From assembly GCA_964553615.1 (NCBI GenBank), contig CAZKMA010000024.1:1-64000 (forward strand): DNA of 64,000 nucleotides, written 5' to 3'. Position numbers and translations under genes: made by a program. The DNA is from DATKUC01 sp964553615 (lineage in GTDB: Bacteria > Spirochaetota > Spirochaetia > DSM-27196 > DATKUC01). Below, piece by piece: positions 7,540-16,696 of this stretch (position 1 is the stretch's first letter; every line of letters starts with the position of its first letter). The notes under the pieces were generated by a model. That model searched no databases. It saw only the letters and a list, made by a program, of their open reading frames with translations, and was not told where the DNA came from.

Positions 7540-8884
7540 TGGTTACCTCCTGCGCGGCCGGACTGCTCAGTCGGGCCCGAATATCTGCAACAAGGTAGAA
7601 TGAACCGGTTACGAGAACAGGAAGCGACGGCGAATGAAGAGTTGAACGCCGGATTGCCTCACGAATTGCATCGCCGGGATCCAGGATGAGATCTGCGGCC
7701 GGATTGTACTGCCTTATCGCTTCATGGACATCCCCCGGGTGCGACTGCTTGAAAAATCCGGGAGTAGTAACAATGATTTCAGGAAACGCAGGTCCGAGCA
7801 ATTCTGCCATTGCCTTGAAGTTCTTGCCGTCCACCGCGCCGAATACCAGCACTCCCTGCTGATGCGGATGAAGCTCGCCGAAGGTAGAAAGCACCTTCCG
7901 AATTGAAGCGGCCGTATGTGCCCCGTCAAGCAGAACCGGAGGATTCGACTGCACGATTTCCATTCGCCCGGGAAGGAATGTGTCGGCCAGACCCTCTTCA
8001 ATGGTCCGCGAGTCGATCTCCGGAAAGAGCGAGTGCACAACCAGGGCGGCGAGCGATGCGTTTTCTGCCTGCATGGCTCCGATAAGGCGGAGAGTTGCCC
8101 GATATGAGGCTCCGCCTGCGAATTCCACCGAAAACCGGGTGCCCGTAAGTGTCGTTTCCGCCGCAAAACTCTGAACGCAGTCCGTAAGCGGTACACATTC
8201 GCTGCCGAGCTCACCGGCACGCTCCTTCAGAACGTTGAACGCTTGAGAGAGTTGGGCACCGACAAAGACCGGTTTGCCCGCCTTGATAATGCCGGCCTTC
8301 TCTCCTGCAATCTGTTCAATCGTACTGCCGAGGATATCGGTGTGCTCGAGCTCGATCGGCGTAATCACGCTCGCCTCCGATCGGATGATGTTTGTTGCAT
8401 CCAACCGTCCGCCGATGCCGGTCTCTATGACGGCCCACGAGCAGCCGGTCCGGCGGAACGCCATGAAGCCGAGCAGTGTGAGCAGCTCGAAGGTTGTTGG
8501 CAGACGTTCGATGTCCCGGTATTTCTTCTCTATCTCGTCTACGCCTGTCTTGATTTCCCTGATGAGATCGAGGTAGAGCTGATCGGAGAACTGCGTTCCG
8601 GCCCTCGTTACCCGTTCACGATACGACACGACATGGGGTGATGTGTACAGCCCGGTGGCTATCCCGGCATGCTCGAGAACGGATGCAATGAAGGTGGCAG
8701 TCGACCCCTTGCCCTTGGAACCAGCCACGTGAATAAACTTCAGCCCCGTTTCGGGATGGCCGAACTCGTCGAGCAGGAACTTCATGCGTTCGAGCCGGTA
8801 GGAGCGAGGCTTGTGCTGTCGTTCGAGATTTGTAAACGATTCAATGTAGTTGAACGCACTGTCGAGACTGTCCAGGTGAGCCAT
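7523..8884 (-). CDS. folC: Bifunctional folylpolyglutamate synthase / dihydrofolate synthase
   Basis: The 453-residue protein has the Mur-ligase-type ATP loop GSKGKGSTATF near residue 53, the folate-ligase segment GLYTSPHV, TPIELEHTDILG, AGEKAGIIK and DGAHT in the C-terminal domain. It adds glutamate to dihydropteroate or tetrahydrofolate in the cytoplasm. The order along the minus strand is hisD-like, folC, macro, rqcH, with short gaps or overlaps, so these may form one operon. The ribosome-binding site is weak. One gene of this kind usually does both reactions in bacteria; which reaction dominates here cannot be read from sequence. Confidence 0.92.
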   Translation of the reverse strand: MAHLDSLDSAFNYIESFTNLERQHKPRSYRLERMKFLLDEFGHPETGLKFIHVAGSKGKGSTATFIASVLEHAGIATGLYTSPHVVSYRERVTRAGTQFSDQLYLDLIREIKTGVDEIEKKYRDIERLPTTFELLTLLGFMAFRRTGCSWAVIETGIGGRLDATNIIRSEASVITPIELEHTDILGSTIEQIAGEKAGIIKAGKPVFVGAQLSQAFNVLKERAGELGSECVPLTDCVQSFAAETTLTGTRFSVEFAGGASYRATLRLIGAMQAENASLAALVVHSLFPEIDSRTIEEGLADTFLPGRMEIVQSNPPVLLDGAHTAASIRKVLSTFGELHPHQQGVLVFGAVDGKNFKAMAELLGPAFPEIIVTTPGFFKQSHPGDVHEAIRQYNPAADLILDPGDAIREAIRRSTLHSPSLPVLVTGSFYLVADIRARLSSPAAQEVTNEVAS

Positions 8885-8902
8885 CGTATTTCGGAATCCG
8901 CC

Positions 8903-10210
8903 TCAGCCTTTTTCGTAACGCCTGCGCAAAGCTCCAGCGTGAGCCGGAAAACCCTCGTAGTCGGCAAGTGCGATTACGTGGTCCGCGGCCTCAGCCAGAC
9001 CCTTCTCGGTAACATGTACCACCGAGGAGTACTTTACAAAGTCCCTGACAGATACCGCCGAATAGGTGCGAGCCTTTCCACCGGTCGGTAGGACCGCGTT
9101 TGCTCCCGCCAGATAATTGGCAACCGAAAACGGCGTCGTATCGCCAAGGAGAATCTCGCCCGCATGTTCTATGAGTGACAGTGTCTCCCAGGGATTCAGC
9201 GTCTGTATCTGAAGATGCTCGGGAGCAAACTGGTTTACGATATCTGCGGCTTCTTCGATGTCGCTGCACTGAAAAATCGCTCCGTAGTGTGAAAAGACTT
9301 CGGACACGAATGTTCTGCGAGGTTCCGGCAACGCGGCAATGAGCTCCGGCACTATTGTCGCCACAGCCTCCGCGACCGGCAGGCTCGGGGTAACAAGCAC
9401 TGCGGAAGAATCGGCACCGTGTTCGGCCTCAATGATCAGGTCCACCGCCACCTTGAACGGATCCGCATCACGGTCGGCAATGATCATCGACTCCGACGGG
9501 CCTGCCGGGAGACCGACATCCACGTCTCCATTCACAATCCGCTTTGCCGCCGACACGTAAGCGCTTCCTGGACCGATAATCTTGTGCACACGCGGTACCT
9601 CATCGGTCCCGTATGCCAGTGCGGCGATAGCCTGGGGACCTCCAACGCGGTAGATCCGATGAACCCCGCATGCGCGGGCTGCATACAAACATGCCGGGTC
9701 TACAGAACCACCGGGACCCGGAGGAGTAACTACCGCAATGTCCGCTACCCCTGCCACTGCAGCCGGTACAGCGAGCATGTAGAGCATTGAAGGGAAGCTG
9801 CCGCGGCCTCGGGGCACATACAGCCCGACTGACGGGATAGGGCGAGACCGCTCTCCGGCAAGAATACCGGGGCGGATCTCCCGCAGTTGGAGCCCCTGTT
9901 CCACCTGGTTTTCGTGAAACCGGCGGACATTCTCTATGGCGTAGTCGAGCGCACTTCGAACCTTCCCGTCCAGGGAAGCCTCGGCGGCGTCGAGTTCTGC
10001 GGGTTCCACGGCAAGGGGTGTACCCGTGAGGTCTATCTTATCAAATCGAAGCGTTGCGTCTCTGATGGCGCTGTCGCCGTCCCGTCGTACCGCATCAACA
10101 AGCTCGCTGACACTATGGGTAACATCGGATATGTCCGCCTCGGACCGAGTCAAATATCTGAGTCTGTCTTGGGCGGAAAGGTCGCCCCACTGCTGAACAG
10201 CGATATCCAT
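8903..10210 (-). CDS. Histidinol-dehydrogenase-family protein with altered zinc-site residues
   Basis: The 435 residues align along the full HisD family (GLYVPRGRGSFPS, RVGGPQAIAALAYGT, GLPAGPSESMIIAD, FAPEHL with the catalytic Glu-His pair at 331-332). Two of the four residues equivalent to the E. coli zinc ligands differ: the expected Gln is Glu261 (EAEHG) and the expected Asp is Asn365 (SVANYLAG); His264 and His424 remain. NHVLP is NAVLP. No other histidine-synthesis gene is nearby. It may be a dehydrogenase for another amino alcohol or hydroxy compound rather than true HisD. GGGAGG precedes the ATG with a 4-base gap. NAD use is expected from the family. Confidence 0.85.
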   Translation of the reverse strand: MDIAVQQWGDLSAQDRLRYLTRSEADISDVTHSVSELVDAVRRDGDSAIRDATLRFDKIDLTGTPLAVEPAELDAAEASLDGKVRSALDYAIENVRRFHENQVEQGLQLREIRPGILAGERSRPIPSVGLYVPRGRGSFPSMLYMLAVPAAVAGVADIAVVTPPGPGGSVDPACLYAARACGVHRIYRVGGPQAIAALAYGTDEVPRVHKIIGPGSAYVSAAKRIVNGDVDVGLPAGPSESMIIADRDADPFKVAVDLIIEAEHGADSSAVLVTPSLPVAEAVATIVPELIAALPEPRRTFVSEVFSHYGAIFQCSDIEEAADIVNQFAPEHLQIQTLNPWETLSLIEHAGEILLGDTTPFSVANYLAGANAVLPTGGKARTYSAVSVRDFVKYSSVVHVTEKGLAEAADHVIALADYEGFPAHAGALRRRYEKG

Positions 10211-10255
10211 GTTGCCTCCCGGATACCTTGAACTTACTCCGTCCTCATGGGTGAG

Positions 10256-10705
10256 TCAACGGACGTCCTGTGGATCATCCGGGAGCCTGCGGCGGAACAG
10301 GATGATGTGCACCAGATCATACGCGAAGAGAAAAGTGCCCTGAATGATGATGCCCCACCCGGTCCCGAGTATGAATGCGCCGCGGTTGCCCCAGATGACA
10401 GCCACGAGTATTCCGGCAACTACATACAGGGTGTCAGCAAACGTGTTGATACGGAGAATGTGATACAGCCTCCGGAGCGCCCGCTCCGCCTGCTCGATGT
10501 CGTGGGGTGCGCGGGACCAGCGCACCCCCGCGATCATTCCGATTGCTGCGATGACGCCGTCTATTGTTCCCCAGATCAGTGCCTGGAGTCCGAACCCATC
10601 GAGAAAGCCACTTCCGGCCGCAACGAGCACAATTCCCGTAACGATGCTTATTATCGACCACGCAGCGAGCCTGATGCCAAGTTGCCTTTGAAACAGATAC
10701 ACCAT
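10256..10705 (-). CDS. Small four-helix integral membrane protein
   Basis: The 149-residue protein has four hydrophobic segments (about residues 12-33, 38-58, 91-112 and 117-138) with a short charged loop between the second and third (VRWSRAPHDIEQAERALRRLY). It resembles the DUF6992-type membrane proteins, but I am not certain of the family. There is no Shine-Dalgarno sequence and a -35/-10 pair ends 8 bases before the ATG. It is followed 45 bases later by the hisD-like gene. Function unknown. Confidence 0.65.
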   Translation of the reverse strand: MVYLFQRQLGIRLAAWSIISIVTGIVLVAAGSGFLDGFGLQALIWGTIDGVIAAIGMIAGVRWSRAPHDIEQAERALRRLYHILRINTFADTLYVVAGILVAVIWGNRGAFILGTGWGIIIQGTFLFAYDLVHIILFRRRLPDDPQDVR

Positions 10706-10713
10706 TTCCGGTA

Positions 10714-10742
10714 ATCATCGCCAATTCTGCCGCTTCCGACAA
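10714..10742 (-). promoter_or_regulatory. Possible promoter for the small membrane protein gene
   Basis: On the minus strand, TTGTCG (10737-10742), a 17-base spacer and GATGAT (10714-10719), 8 bases before the ATG at 10705. The hexamers are only moderate matches; the call rests partly on the same geometry at other genes in the window. Confidence 0.35.
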
Positions 10743-10872
10743 CACCAAATGAGCGTTAATTCGAGCCACGGTGCGCTGACCGGGCCATGAAACTACCCAC
10801 CGATGCTCTTGCTTGCCTTTTTCGACGTCTTGGGGTAGGGTACGGACAATAGTTAAGTCCAAGGAGAAACGC

Positions 10873-12042
10873 ATGGTCATCAAGCCCATGATCCGGAATA
10901 ATCTCTGCATGAACGCTCACCCCGAAGGCTGCGCTGCCTATGTGGCACGGGAAATTGCGTACATCCGTTCCAGGGGACAGATCAAGAATGGCCCGCAGAA
11001 AGTGCTCGTCATCGGCTCATCAACCGGCTACGGCCTCTCCTCCCGAATAACCGCCGCCTTCGGTTGCGGTGCGGGTACCATCGGTGTTGCGTTCGAACGG
11101 GAAGCGTCGGAAAAACGTACCGGCACTGCCGGATGGTACAATACTATCGCTTTCGAGGCGGAGGCGAAGAAAGCGGGCCTTGTGGCGGAATCCATCAATG
11201 ACGATGCATTTTCTCACGAGGTGAAACAGCGGACAGTTTCCCGCATCCGGGAGCTGTTCGGAAAAGTTGATCTGGTTGTTTACAGTCTGGCCTCGCCTGT
11301 TCGAACCGATCCGGATACAAAAGAGATGTATCGATCCGTGTTGAAGCCCATCGGTAGTAGCTACACAGCGAAATCAATTGATCCCATGACTGGAGAAATC
11401 AAGGAGATGTCGGTCGACCCCGCGACGGAGGAGGAGACACGTCAGACCATGAAGGTCATGGGTGGCGAAGACTGGATGCTCTGGCTGAAGACTCTGCTCG
11501 AAGCGGGAGTCCTCGCGGAAGGCGTGAAGACTGTAGCCTACTCCTATATCGGCCCCGAGCTGACCCGTTCCATCTATCGGGAGGGTACTATCGGGAAGGC
11601 GAAGGAGGATCTCGAACGGACTGCAGCGGAACTGACCGCGCAGCTCGAGTCGGTGGGCGGGAACGCCTATGTTTCGGTGAACAAGGCGCTGGTCACGCGT
11701 TCGAGCGCGGTCATACCGGTTGTTCCCCTGTACATTTCAATTCTCTTCAGGATCATGAAAGAAAAGAATATCCATGAAGCATGTATTCAGCAGATGTACC
11801 GTCTGTTCGCGGACCGTCTCTACGCCGAAGGAGAGACCGCAGTGGATTCTCACGGGCGAATCCGACTGGACGATTGGGAGATGCGTGAGGACGTGCAGAG
11901 CGAAATCAGCCGCCTCTGGACAACGGTGACCACTGAGAATTTGAAGTCAATCGGGGACCTTGCACAGTATCAGGAGGATTTCCTGCAAATACACGGTTTC
12001 GGTTTCGATACCGTCGACTATGAGAAGGACGTTACTCCTTAG
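10873..12042 (+). CDS. fabV: Trans-2-enoyl-CoA / enoyl-ACP reductase, FabV-Ter family
   Basis: The 389-residue enzyme reduces the trans-2 double bond of enoyl-CoA or enoyl-ACP with NADH in the cytoplasm. It shows the nucleotide motif GSSTGYGLSSR, FEREASEKRTGTAGWYN, LASPVR and the catalytic Tyr-x8-Lys of the FabV/Ter group (IYREGTIGKAK). Treponema denticola Ter, which favours crotonyl-CoA, is the classic member and is closely similar in these motifs. The ATG at 10873 is preceded by AAGGAG with a 6-base gap; an upstream ATG at 10813 adds a non-conserved tail. It is a single-gene unit closed by the terminator at 12083. Whether it serves fatty-acid synthesis or butyrate-type fermentation cannot be told. 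Confidence 0.95.
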   Translation: MVIKPMIRNNLCMNAHPEGCAAYVAREIAYIRSRGQIKNGPQKVLVIGSSTGYGLSSRITAAFGCGAGTIGVAFEREASEKRTGTAGWYNTIAFEAEAKKAGLVAESINDDAFSHEVKQRTVSRIRELFGKVDLVVYSLASPVRTDPDTKEMYRSVLKPIGSSYTAKSIDPMTGEIKEMSVDPATEEETRQTMKVMGGEDWMLWLKTLLEAGVLAEGVKTVAYSYIGPELTRSIYREGTIGKAKEDLERTAAELTAQLESVGGNAYVSVNKALVTRSSAVIPVVPLYISILFRIMKEKNIHEACIQQMYRLFADRLYAEGETAVDSHGRIRLDDWEMREDVQSEISRLWTTVTTENLKSIGDLAQYQEDFLQIHGFGFDTVDYEKDVTP

Positions 12043-12082
12043 TCCGCACGCTGCAAGGACAGAACCGCCGTAAGCTCCGGCA

Positions 12083-12110
12083 AACCGCCGCAATCTCCGG
12101 CGGTTTTTTT
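12083..12110 (+). terminator. Rho-independent terminator after fabV
   Basis: An 8-bp perfect stem (AACCGCCG at 12083-12090 with CGGCGGTT at 12098-12105), a 7-base loop and a run of seven T residues (12104-12110). It lies 40 bases after the fabV stop. Confidence 0.9.
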
Positions 12111-12172
12111 GTGCCCGGATCCAACGGAGGAGAGATGTCCGGGGACTTCTTAAGGTAGCTTTAAAAAGTTTC

Positions 12173-12201
12173 TTGCGCTGCGGCGGGGACGGGTATATCA
12201 T
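12173..12201 (+). promoter_or_regulatory. Possible promoter for xylA
   Basis: TTGCGC (12173-12178), a 17-base spacer and TATCAT (12196-12201). The same -35 hexamer occurs in both divergent promoters at 32.1-32.2 kb. The predicted mRNA start (about 12208) leaves only the ribosome-binding site AGGAGG before the ATG at 12219. Confidence 0.45.
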
Positions 12202-12218
12202 GGTCGCAGGAGGATATC

Positions 12219-13538
12219 ATGAACGAGTTTTTCGCCGATATTCCAGTTATCCCATATGAAGGAAAAGAATCACGCAATCCGCTCTCATTCAAGTACTACA
12301 ACCCGGACGAGAAGGTGGGAGACCGGACAATGCGGGAGCACCTGCGCTTCTCGCTCGCCTACTGGCACACCATGACCGGCGGGGGTGTTGATCCGTTTGG
12401 CCGTGCAACCATGATCAGACCCTGGCTGTCCATCTCCGACCCGATGGAACAGGCGCGAGCACGGATGAGGGCGCTCTTCGAGATTGCGCAGAAATTGCAG
12501 ATCGACTATTTCTGCTTTCACGATCGGGATGTTGCCCCGGAAGCAGATACCCTGAAGGAGACGAACCGGAACCTCGACGAGATCATCGGGTTGACCAGGA
12601 AGCTCATGGCGGACACCAACGTGAAGCTCCTGTGGGGAACCGCGTGCCTGTTCACTCACCCACGCTTCGTCCACGGCGCTGCGACTTCTCCAAACGCGGA
12701 GGTATTCGCCTACGCTGCGGCTCAGGTCAAGAAGGCCATGGAGGTCACCAAGGATCTTGGCGGCTCCGGGTATGTCTTCTGGGGTGGCCGGGAAGGGTAT
12801 GAGACACTCCTGAACACCGATATGGGACGTGAGGTGGACAACCTCGGGCGCTTCATGAACATGGCCCGCGACTACGCCCGGGAGATCGGATTTGACGGGC
12901 AGTTGCTCATCGAACCCAAACCGATGGAACCGACAAAGCACCAGTATGATTTCGATGCCGCCGCATGCGCCGCCTTTCTGCGGAAATATGAACTCGCGAA
13001 TGACTTCAAGTTGAATATCGAGATGAATCATGCAACCCTCGCCGGTCACACGTTTGCCCACGAGCTTCACTATGCGCGAGCCAACGGCATCCTCGGGAGT
13101 GTCGATGCAAACCAGGGTGACTATCTCCTGGGATGGGATACCGATCAGATGCCGACCGATGTGTATGAGGCCACCTTCGCCGCGTATGAAATCCTGAAGA
13201 ACGGCGGTCTGCACAAGGGTGGGCTCAACTTCGATGCGAAACTGCGCCGCGGTTCATTTGAGCCGTCCGACATTTTCCACGGCCACGTTGTTGCAATGGA
13301 TACCTGGGCTCGTGGCCTGAAGACTGCTCATGCAATGTTGAAGGGCGGTGAGCTCGAGAAATTCGTCGAGGAGCGGTATGCCTCCTGGGGAAGCGGCATC
13401 GGAAAAGAGATTACCTCCGGAAAGGTCGGATTCAAGGAGCTCGAACGCTACGCGATGGATCACGATCAGATCTCGAACGTGTCCGGTCGTCAGGAAATGC
13501 TTGAAGGCATAGTAAATCAGTACCTTTCCCGGATCTGA
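12219..13538 (+). CDS. xylA: Xylose isomerase, class II
   Basis: The 439-residue enzyme converts D-xylose to D-xylulose in the cytoplasm using two divalent metals. It shows FCFHDRDVAPE (catalytic His and Asp), VFWGGREGYE, the metal-binding EPKPMEPTKHQYDFD, LNIEMNHATLAGHTFAHE and GSVDANQGD. Length is typical of class II enzymes. AGGAGG lies 6 bases before the ATG. The next gene is a ROK-family regulator, the usual xylose repressor type; no xylulokinase gene is in the window. A GC-rich hairpin follows directly at 13548. Confidence 0.97.
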   Translation: MNEFFADIPVIPYEGKESRNPLSFKYYNPDEKVGDRTMREHLRFSLAYWHTMTGGGVDPFGRATMIRPWLSISDPMEQARARMRALFEIAQKLQIDYFCFHDRDVAPEADTLKETNRNLDEIIGLTRKLMADTNVKLLWGTACLFTHPRFVHGAATSPNAEVFAYAAAQVKKAMEVTKDLGGSGYVFWGGREGYETLLNTDMGREVDNLGRFMNMARDYAREIGFDGQLLIEPKPMEPTKHQYDFDAAACAAFLRKYELANDFKLNIEMNHATLAGHTFAHELHYARANGILGSVDANQGDYLLGWDTDQMPTDVYEATFAAYEILKNGGLHKGGLNFDAKLRRGSFEPSDIFHGHVVAMDTWARGLKTAHAMLKGGELEKFVEERYASWGSGIGKEITSGKVGFKELERYAMDHDQISNVSGRQEMLEGIVNQYLSRI

Positions 13539-13547
13539 ACTCCATTC

Positions 13548-13571
13548 AGGCCGACCGGGTTCGGTCGGCCT
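13548..13571 (+). terminator. GC-rich hairpin between xylA and the ROK gene
   Basis: A perfect 10-bp stem (AGGCCGACCG with CGGTCGGCCT) closes a GGTT loop. It has no T run after it, so it may act as a weak terminator or as an mRNA-end stabiliser that lowers expression of the downstream regulator relative to xylA. It ends 10 bases before the GTG start of the ROK gene, where it could also hinder ribosome entry. Confidence 0.5.
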
Positions 13572-13581
13572 TCGATCCGCC

Positions 13582-14703
13582 GTGCTTCGACTCCTTCAGA
13601 AACATCGGGAGCTCACGAAGCCGCAAATTGCGCATGCACTGGGAAGGAGCATTCCTGCAATTACCGCTCATGTGAGAGCACTCGCGGACCAGGGATACCT
13701 CGACGAGTCGGTCGCGGCCGATTCGACCGGCGGCCGCAGGCCGCGTCTCGTCCGATTCAAGCCGGATTCCCGGTTCCTGATGGCGGCGGACGTCCGTCCG
13801 GATTGTGTACGTGCGGTCCTGACCGATCTGGACACCCGCATTCGGAGCGATGTTACTGTTCCGCTCAACCCGGGCCTCTCTTCGGCCGAGCTCGTGGATC
13901 GAATTGTTGTCTGTTGCTCGGCTGTCATGCCGCAGGATTCCGATTCCCGTTCGCGCGTGGTGGGGCTCGGGTTGTCGCTGCCCGGTACCGTCCATCCGGA
14001 CACGCTCGAACTGGAGTTTGCGCCCAATCTGGGGCTGCGAAACACGAGCTTCGCCGTCCTTGCCGACCGGCTCGCACTTCCCGTCTGGATCGATAATGAG
14101 GCGAATCTTGCCGCGCTTGCGGAGCTGCACGTTGGCGGTCACGGTGATCTCAGACATCTCCTGTACGTCTCGGTGACGCAGGGCATCGGTGTAGGGGTGG
14201 TAATGGATGGTCGTCTCTACCGTGGCTCCAGTGGGAAGGCGGGGGAGTTCGGTCATATGACCATCGTTGCCGGTGGGAGGCAGTGCTCATGCGGGCGCCG
14301 CGGCTGCTGGGAACGATACGCTTCAATATCTGCGCTCGTGCAGGAATACCATGAGCACGGAGGGTCCTCCCCGGTGCGCGAGTTCGAGGAGTTCATCGAA
14401 GCGCTGCGCGGGGAGGAACCAGCTGCAACGGCCGCGTTCGAACGGTTCACGGATGGGCTGGTGACCGGTATCCTGAATCTCGCAGTTGGACTGGACCCGG
14501 ATCGAATAGTCGTCGGCGGACGGATTGCGGGATTCGCCGATTGCCCGCCAATTGCCGGCGGCGTGCAGGCAGCGCTGGAAAAAGGGATTTCCGGGTTCGA
14601 TGTCGTCATCTCCCGCCTCGGGGACGATGCCTCAATCCGTGGAGCTGCGCTCCTGCCGCGGAATACGGTGATTACGTCCGGGCAACCGTTACCCCTTTTG
14701 TAA
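13582..14703 (+). CDS. ROK-family transcriptional regulator, probable xylose repressor
   Basis: The 373-residue protein starts with a winged helix-turn-helix (residues 5-45, ELTKPQIAHALGRSIPAITAHVRALADQGYL) followed by a ROK sugar-kinase-like domain with WIDNEANLAALAE, GIGVGVV and the zinc motif CSCGRRGCWE. XylR/NagC-type ROK repressors bind a sugar and leave their operator. Position 43 bases after xylA suggests that it controls xylose genes. The start is a GTG at 13582 with no clear Shine-Dalgarno sequence, right behind the hairpin at 13548-13571. The effector is inferred, not shown. Confidence 0.85.
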   Translation: MLRLLQKHRELTKPQIAHALGRSIPAITAHVRALADQGYLDESVAADSTGGRRPRLVRFKPDSRFLMAADVRPDCVRAVLTDLDTRIRSDVTVPLNPGLSSAELVDRIVVCCSAVMPQDSDSRSRVVGLGLSLPGTVHPDTLELEFAPNLGLRNTSFAVLADRLALPVWIDNEANLAALAELHVGGHGDLRHLLYVSVTQGIGVGVVMDGRLYRGSSGKAGEFGHMTIVAGGRQCSCGRRGCWERYASISALVQEYHEHGGSSPVREFEEFIEALRGEEPAATAAFERFTDGLVTGILNLAVGLDPDRIVVGGRIAGFADCPPIAGGVQAALEKGISGFDVVISRLGDDASIRGAALLPRNTVITSGQPLPLL

Positions 14704-14732
14704 ATCGCCCCGTTTTGCTATTTTAACCTGCA

Positions 14733-15671
14733 ATGAACATGGAAGCATTCGTACTCGGTTGCGGCGGGATGATGCCGTTGCCGGGACGCCATCTCACGTC
14801 GGTACTCCTCCGACGTGAAGGAGAACTATTTCTCTTCGACTGTGGAGAGGGAACCCAGGTTTCCATCCGCAGCCTGAACCTCAAGTGGAAGAAGATCTCT
14901 GTAGTCTTCATCTCTCACACCCATGCCGACCACATAACCGGTCTGGCGGGAATTCTCATGCTCTCGGCCCAGGTCGAACGCAACGAGCCGCTATACATCA
15001 TTGGACCGCCGCGAATTCGGGAATTTGTGGAGATGAACCGGCAGATTCTGGAAATGTACATCAATTACCAGATAGTTGTGCAGGAGATAGAAAACCCTTT
15101 GGAGCCTCAGATCGTATACAAAGGCAAAGGTTTTCATGTCCGGTCGTTTCCTCTGAAGCATTCCCGGGTATGCGTCGGGTACGTTCTCGAAGAAGACGTG
15201 CGTCCGGGTGTGTTCCACCCCGAGCGTGCGGGTGAACTCGGGGTACCGCGGGGCCCGATGTGGTCTATGCTCCAGAACGGCAAACCTGTCACGCTCGAAG
15301 ACGGACGGACCGTTGAACCGGCGGAAGTCATGGGCACTGCCCGGCGGGGACGGAAGTTTTCTTACGTTACCGACTCCCTTCCGGTACCTGCCATTCCTGA
15401 GCAGGTCGGCGGATCGGACCTCCTCATCTGCGAGGGCATGTTCGAACGTGATCTTGCCGAAAGCGCGCACTCGAAGCGCCATATGACCGCGGAAGATGCG
15501 GGGCGCATTGCGCAGCAGGCGGGTGGAGTGAAGAAAATGGGTCTCATTCACTATAGTCCCCGCTACACCGAGCGTGAGCTGAAGAAACTGCTGCACGAGG
15601 CACGGCAACACTTTCCGGACACATTTCTGACGCGGGACCGACAGAATATTGCCATCCCGAACGAGGACTAG
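14733..15671 (+). CDS. rnz: Ribonuclease Z
   Basis: The 312-residue metallo-beta-lactamase-fold enzyme cuts the 3' trailer from tRNA precursors. It has FDCGEGTQ near residue 35, the zinc motif SHTHADH (61-67), the PLKHS segment, SYVTDSL and HYSPRY. Length and motif order fit bacterial RNase Z. There is no Shine-Dalgarno sequence; a TATTTT element ends 8 bases before the ATG, though without a convincing -35 box, so either read-through from the ROK gene or a leaderless start is possible. Confidence 0.93.
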   Translation: MNMEAFVLGCGGMMPLPGRHLTSVLLRREGELFLFDCGEGTQVSIRSLNLKWKKISVVFISHTHADHITGLAGILMLSAQVERNEPLYIIGPPRIREFVEMNRQILEMYINYQIVVQEIENPLEPQIVYKGKGFHVRSFPLKHSRVCVGYVLEEDVRPGVFHPERAGELGVPRGPMWSMLQNGKPVTLEDGRTVEPAEVMGTARRGRKFSYVTDSLPVPAIPEQVGGSDLLICEGMFERDLAESAHSKRHMTAEDAGRIAQQAGGVKKMGLIHYSPRYTERELKKLLHEARQHFPDTFLTRDRQNIAIPNED

Positions 15672-15703
15672 TGCCGTAGAGGCTCAAGAAAGCGGAGGAA
15701 TCA

Positions 15704-16696
15704 ATGATCGAAGTGGAGCATGTGGACAAGCTCTACGGCTCATTTTCTGCCGTCCGGGACGTTTCGTTCCAGGTCGGAAACAACGAAATTGTTGGTCTGC
15801 TCGGCCCGAACGGGGCGGGAAAGACAACCATCATGAAGATTCTCACATGCTACCATTTCCCGTCTTCGGGACGGGTACAACTGAACGGTTTCGACATCTA
15901 TGAGAATGCCCTCGAGGTGAAACGGTCGGTCGGGTACTTGCCGGAGAACGCGCCGGTGTACGGTGATCTGACGGTTCTCGAGTATCTGGGGTTCATAGCG
16001 GACGTGCGGTATCCGGGAAGGGAGTCTCCGAAGAATGCTCGCCTGGATTGGGCAATCGAGGAGTGCGGCCTCGGATCGGTAGCGAATCGATCCATTTCAA
16101 CGCTTTCAAAGGGTTTCCGGCAGAGGACCGGACTCGCGCAGGCGATTCTCCACGACCCGTCAATCCTGATCCTGGACGAGCCGACAAGCGGACTCGATCC
16201 GAACCAGATTGCAGAGATACGAAAGCTCATTCGCCGTCTTGGCAGTGAGAAGACGGTGATCCTCTCAACGCACATCCTTCAGGAGGTGGAGGCGGTGTGC
16301 GACCGGGTGCTCATCCTGAACGAGGGTAGAATTGTCGCAGAAGGAACGACCGAGGAGATCGGGAGGGAGATGAAGGGCGACGACATAATCGGTGTTGAAC
16401 TGAAGATTCCACGCCCAACATCCGGCGGGGGAACGACAACGTCGATTGCAGAAGAGCTCCGCGACATTCCCGGTGTGAACAGGGTAATCAATGCCGAATC
16501 CGGCCGGTCAGATGGAGTGGTTTCCGTCCAACTCTCCATGAAAGCATCTCCCGATAACGGAGAGAAGGTTTTTGACTGGGCCGTCTCCCGAGGCTACAAG
16601 ATTCTGGCGATGACACCGCAGCGGGTAAGTCTGGAGGAGATCTTTGCCCGGGTTACAACCACGCGTCCTGACACGAAGGAGATTGCCGGTGAATAA
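15704..16696 (+). CDS. ABC transporter ATP-binding protein (GldA/NatA-like)
   Basis: The 330-residue ATPase has Walker A GPNGAGKTT (34-42), the signature LSKGFRQR (134-141), Walker B LILILDEP (about 153-160) and a C-terminal extension of about 90 residues typical of export ATPases. It is the first gene of a four-gene unit with a permease, a GldG-like and a DUF4340 protein, an arrangement known from Bacteroidota gliding (GldA-F-G) but also found in many non-gliding bacteria. The substrate is unknown. The next gene overlaps it by 8 bases. Confidence 0.9.
   Translation: MIEVEHVDKLYGSFSAVRDVSFQVGNNEIVGLLGPNGAGKTTIMKILTCYHFPSSGRVQLNGFDIYENALEVKRSVGYLPENAPVYGDLTVLEYLGFIADVRYPGRESPKNARLDWAIEECGLGSVANRSISTLSKGFRQRTGLAQAILHDPSILILDEPTSGLDPNQIAEIRKLIRRLGSEKTVILSTHILQEVEAVCDRVLILNEGRIVAEGTTEEIGREMKGDDIIGVELKIPRPTSGGGTTTSIAEELRDIPGVNRVINAESGRSDGVVSVQLSMKASPDNGEKVFDWAVSRGYKILAMTPQRVSLEEIFARVTTTRPDTKEIAGE

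Noticed and set aside
12285..13214. 309-codon open frame opposite xylA
   Set aside because: Antisense to a fully motif-supported xylose isomerase; no promoter or ribosome site of its own.
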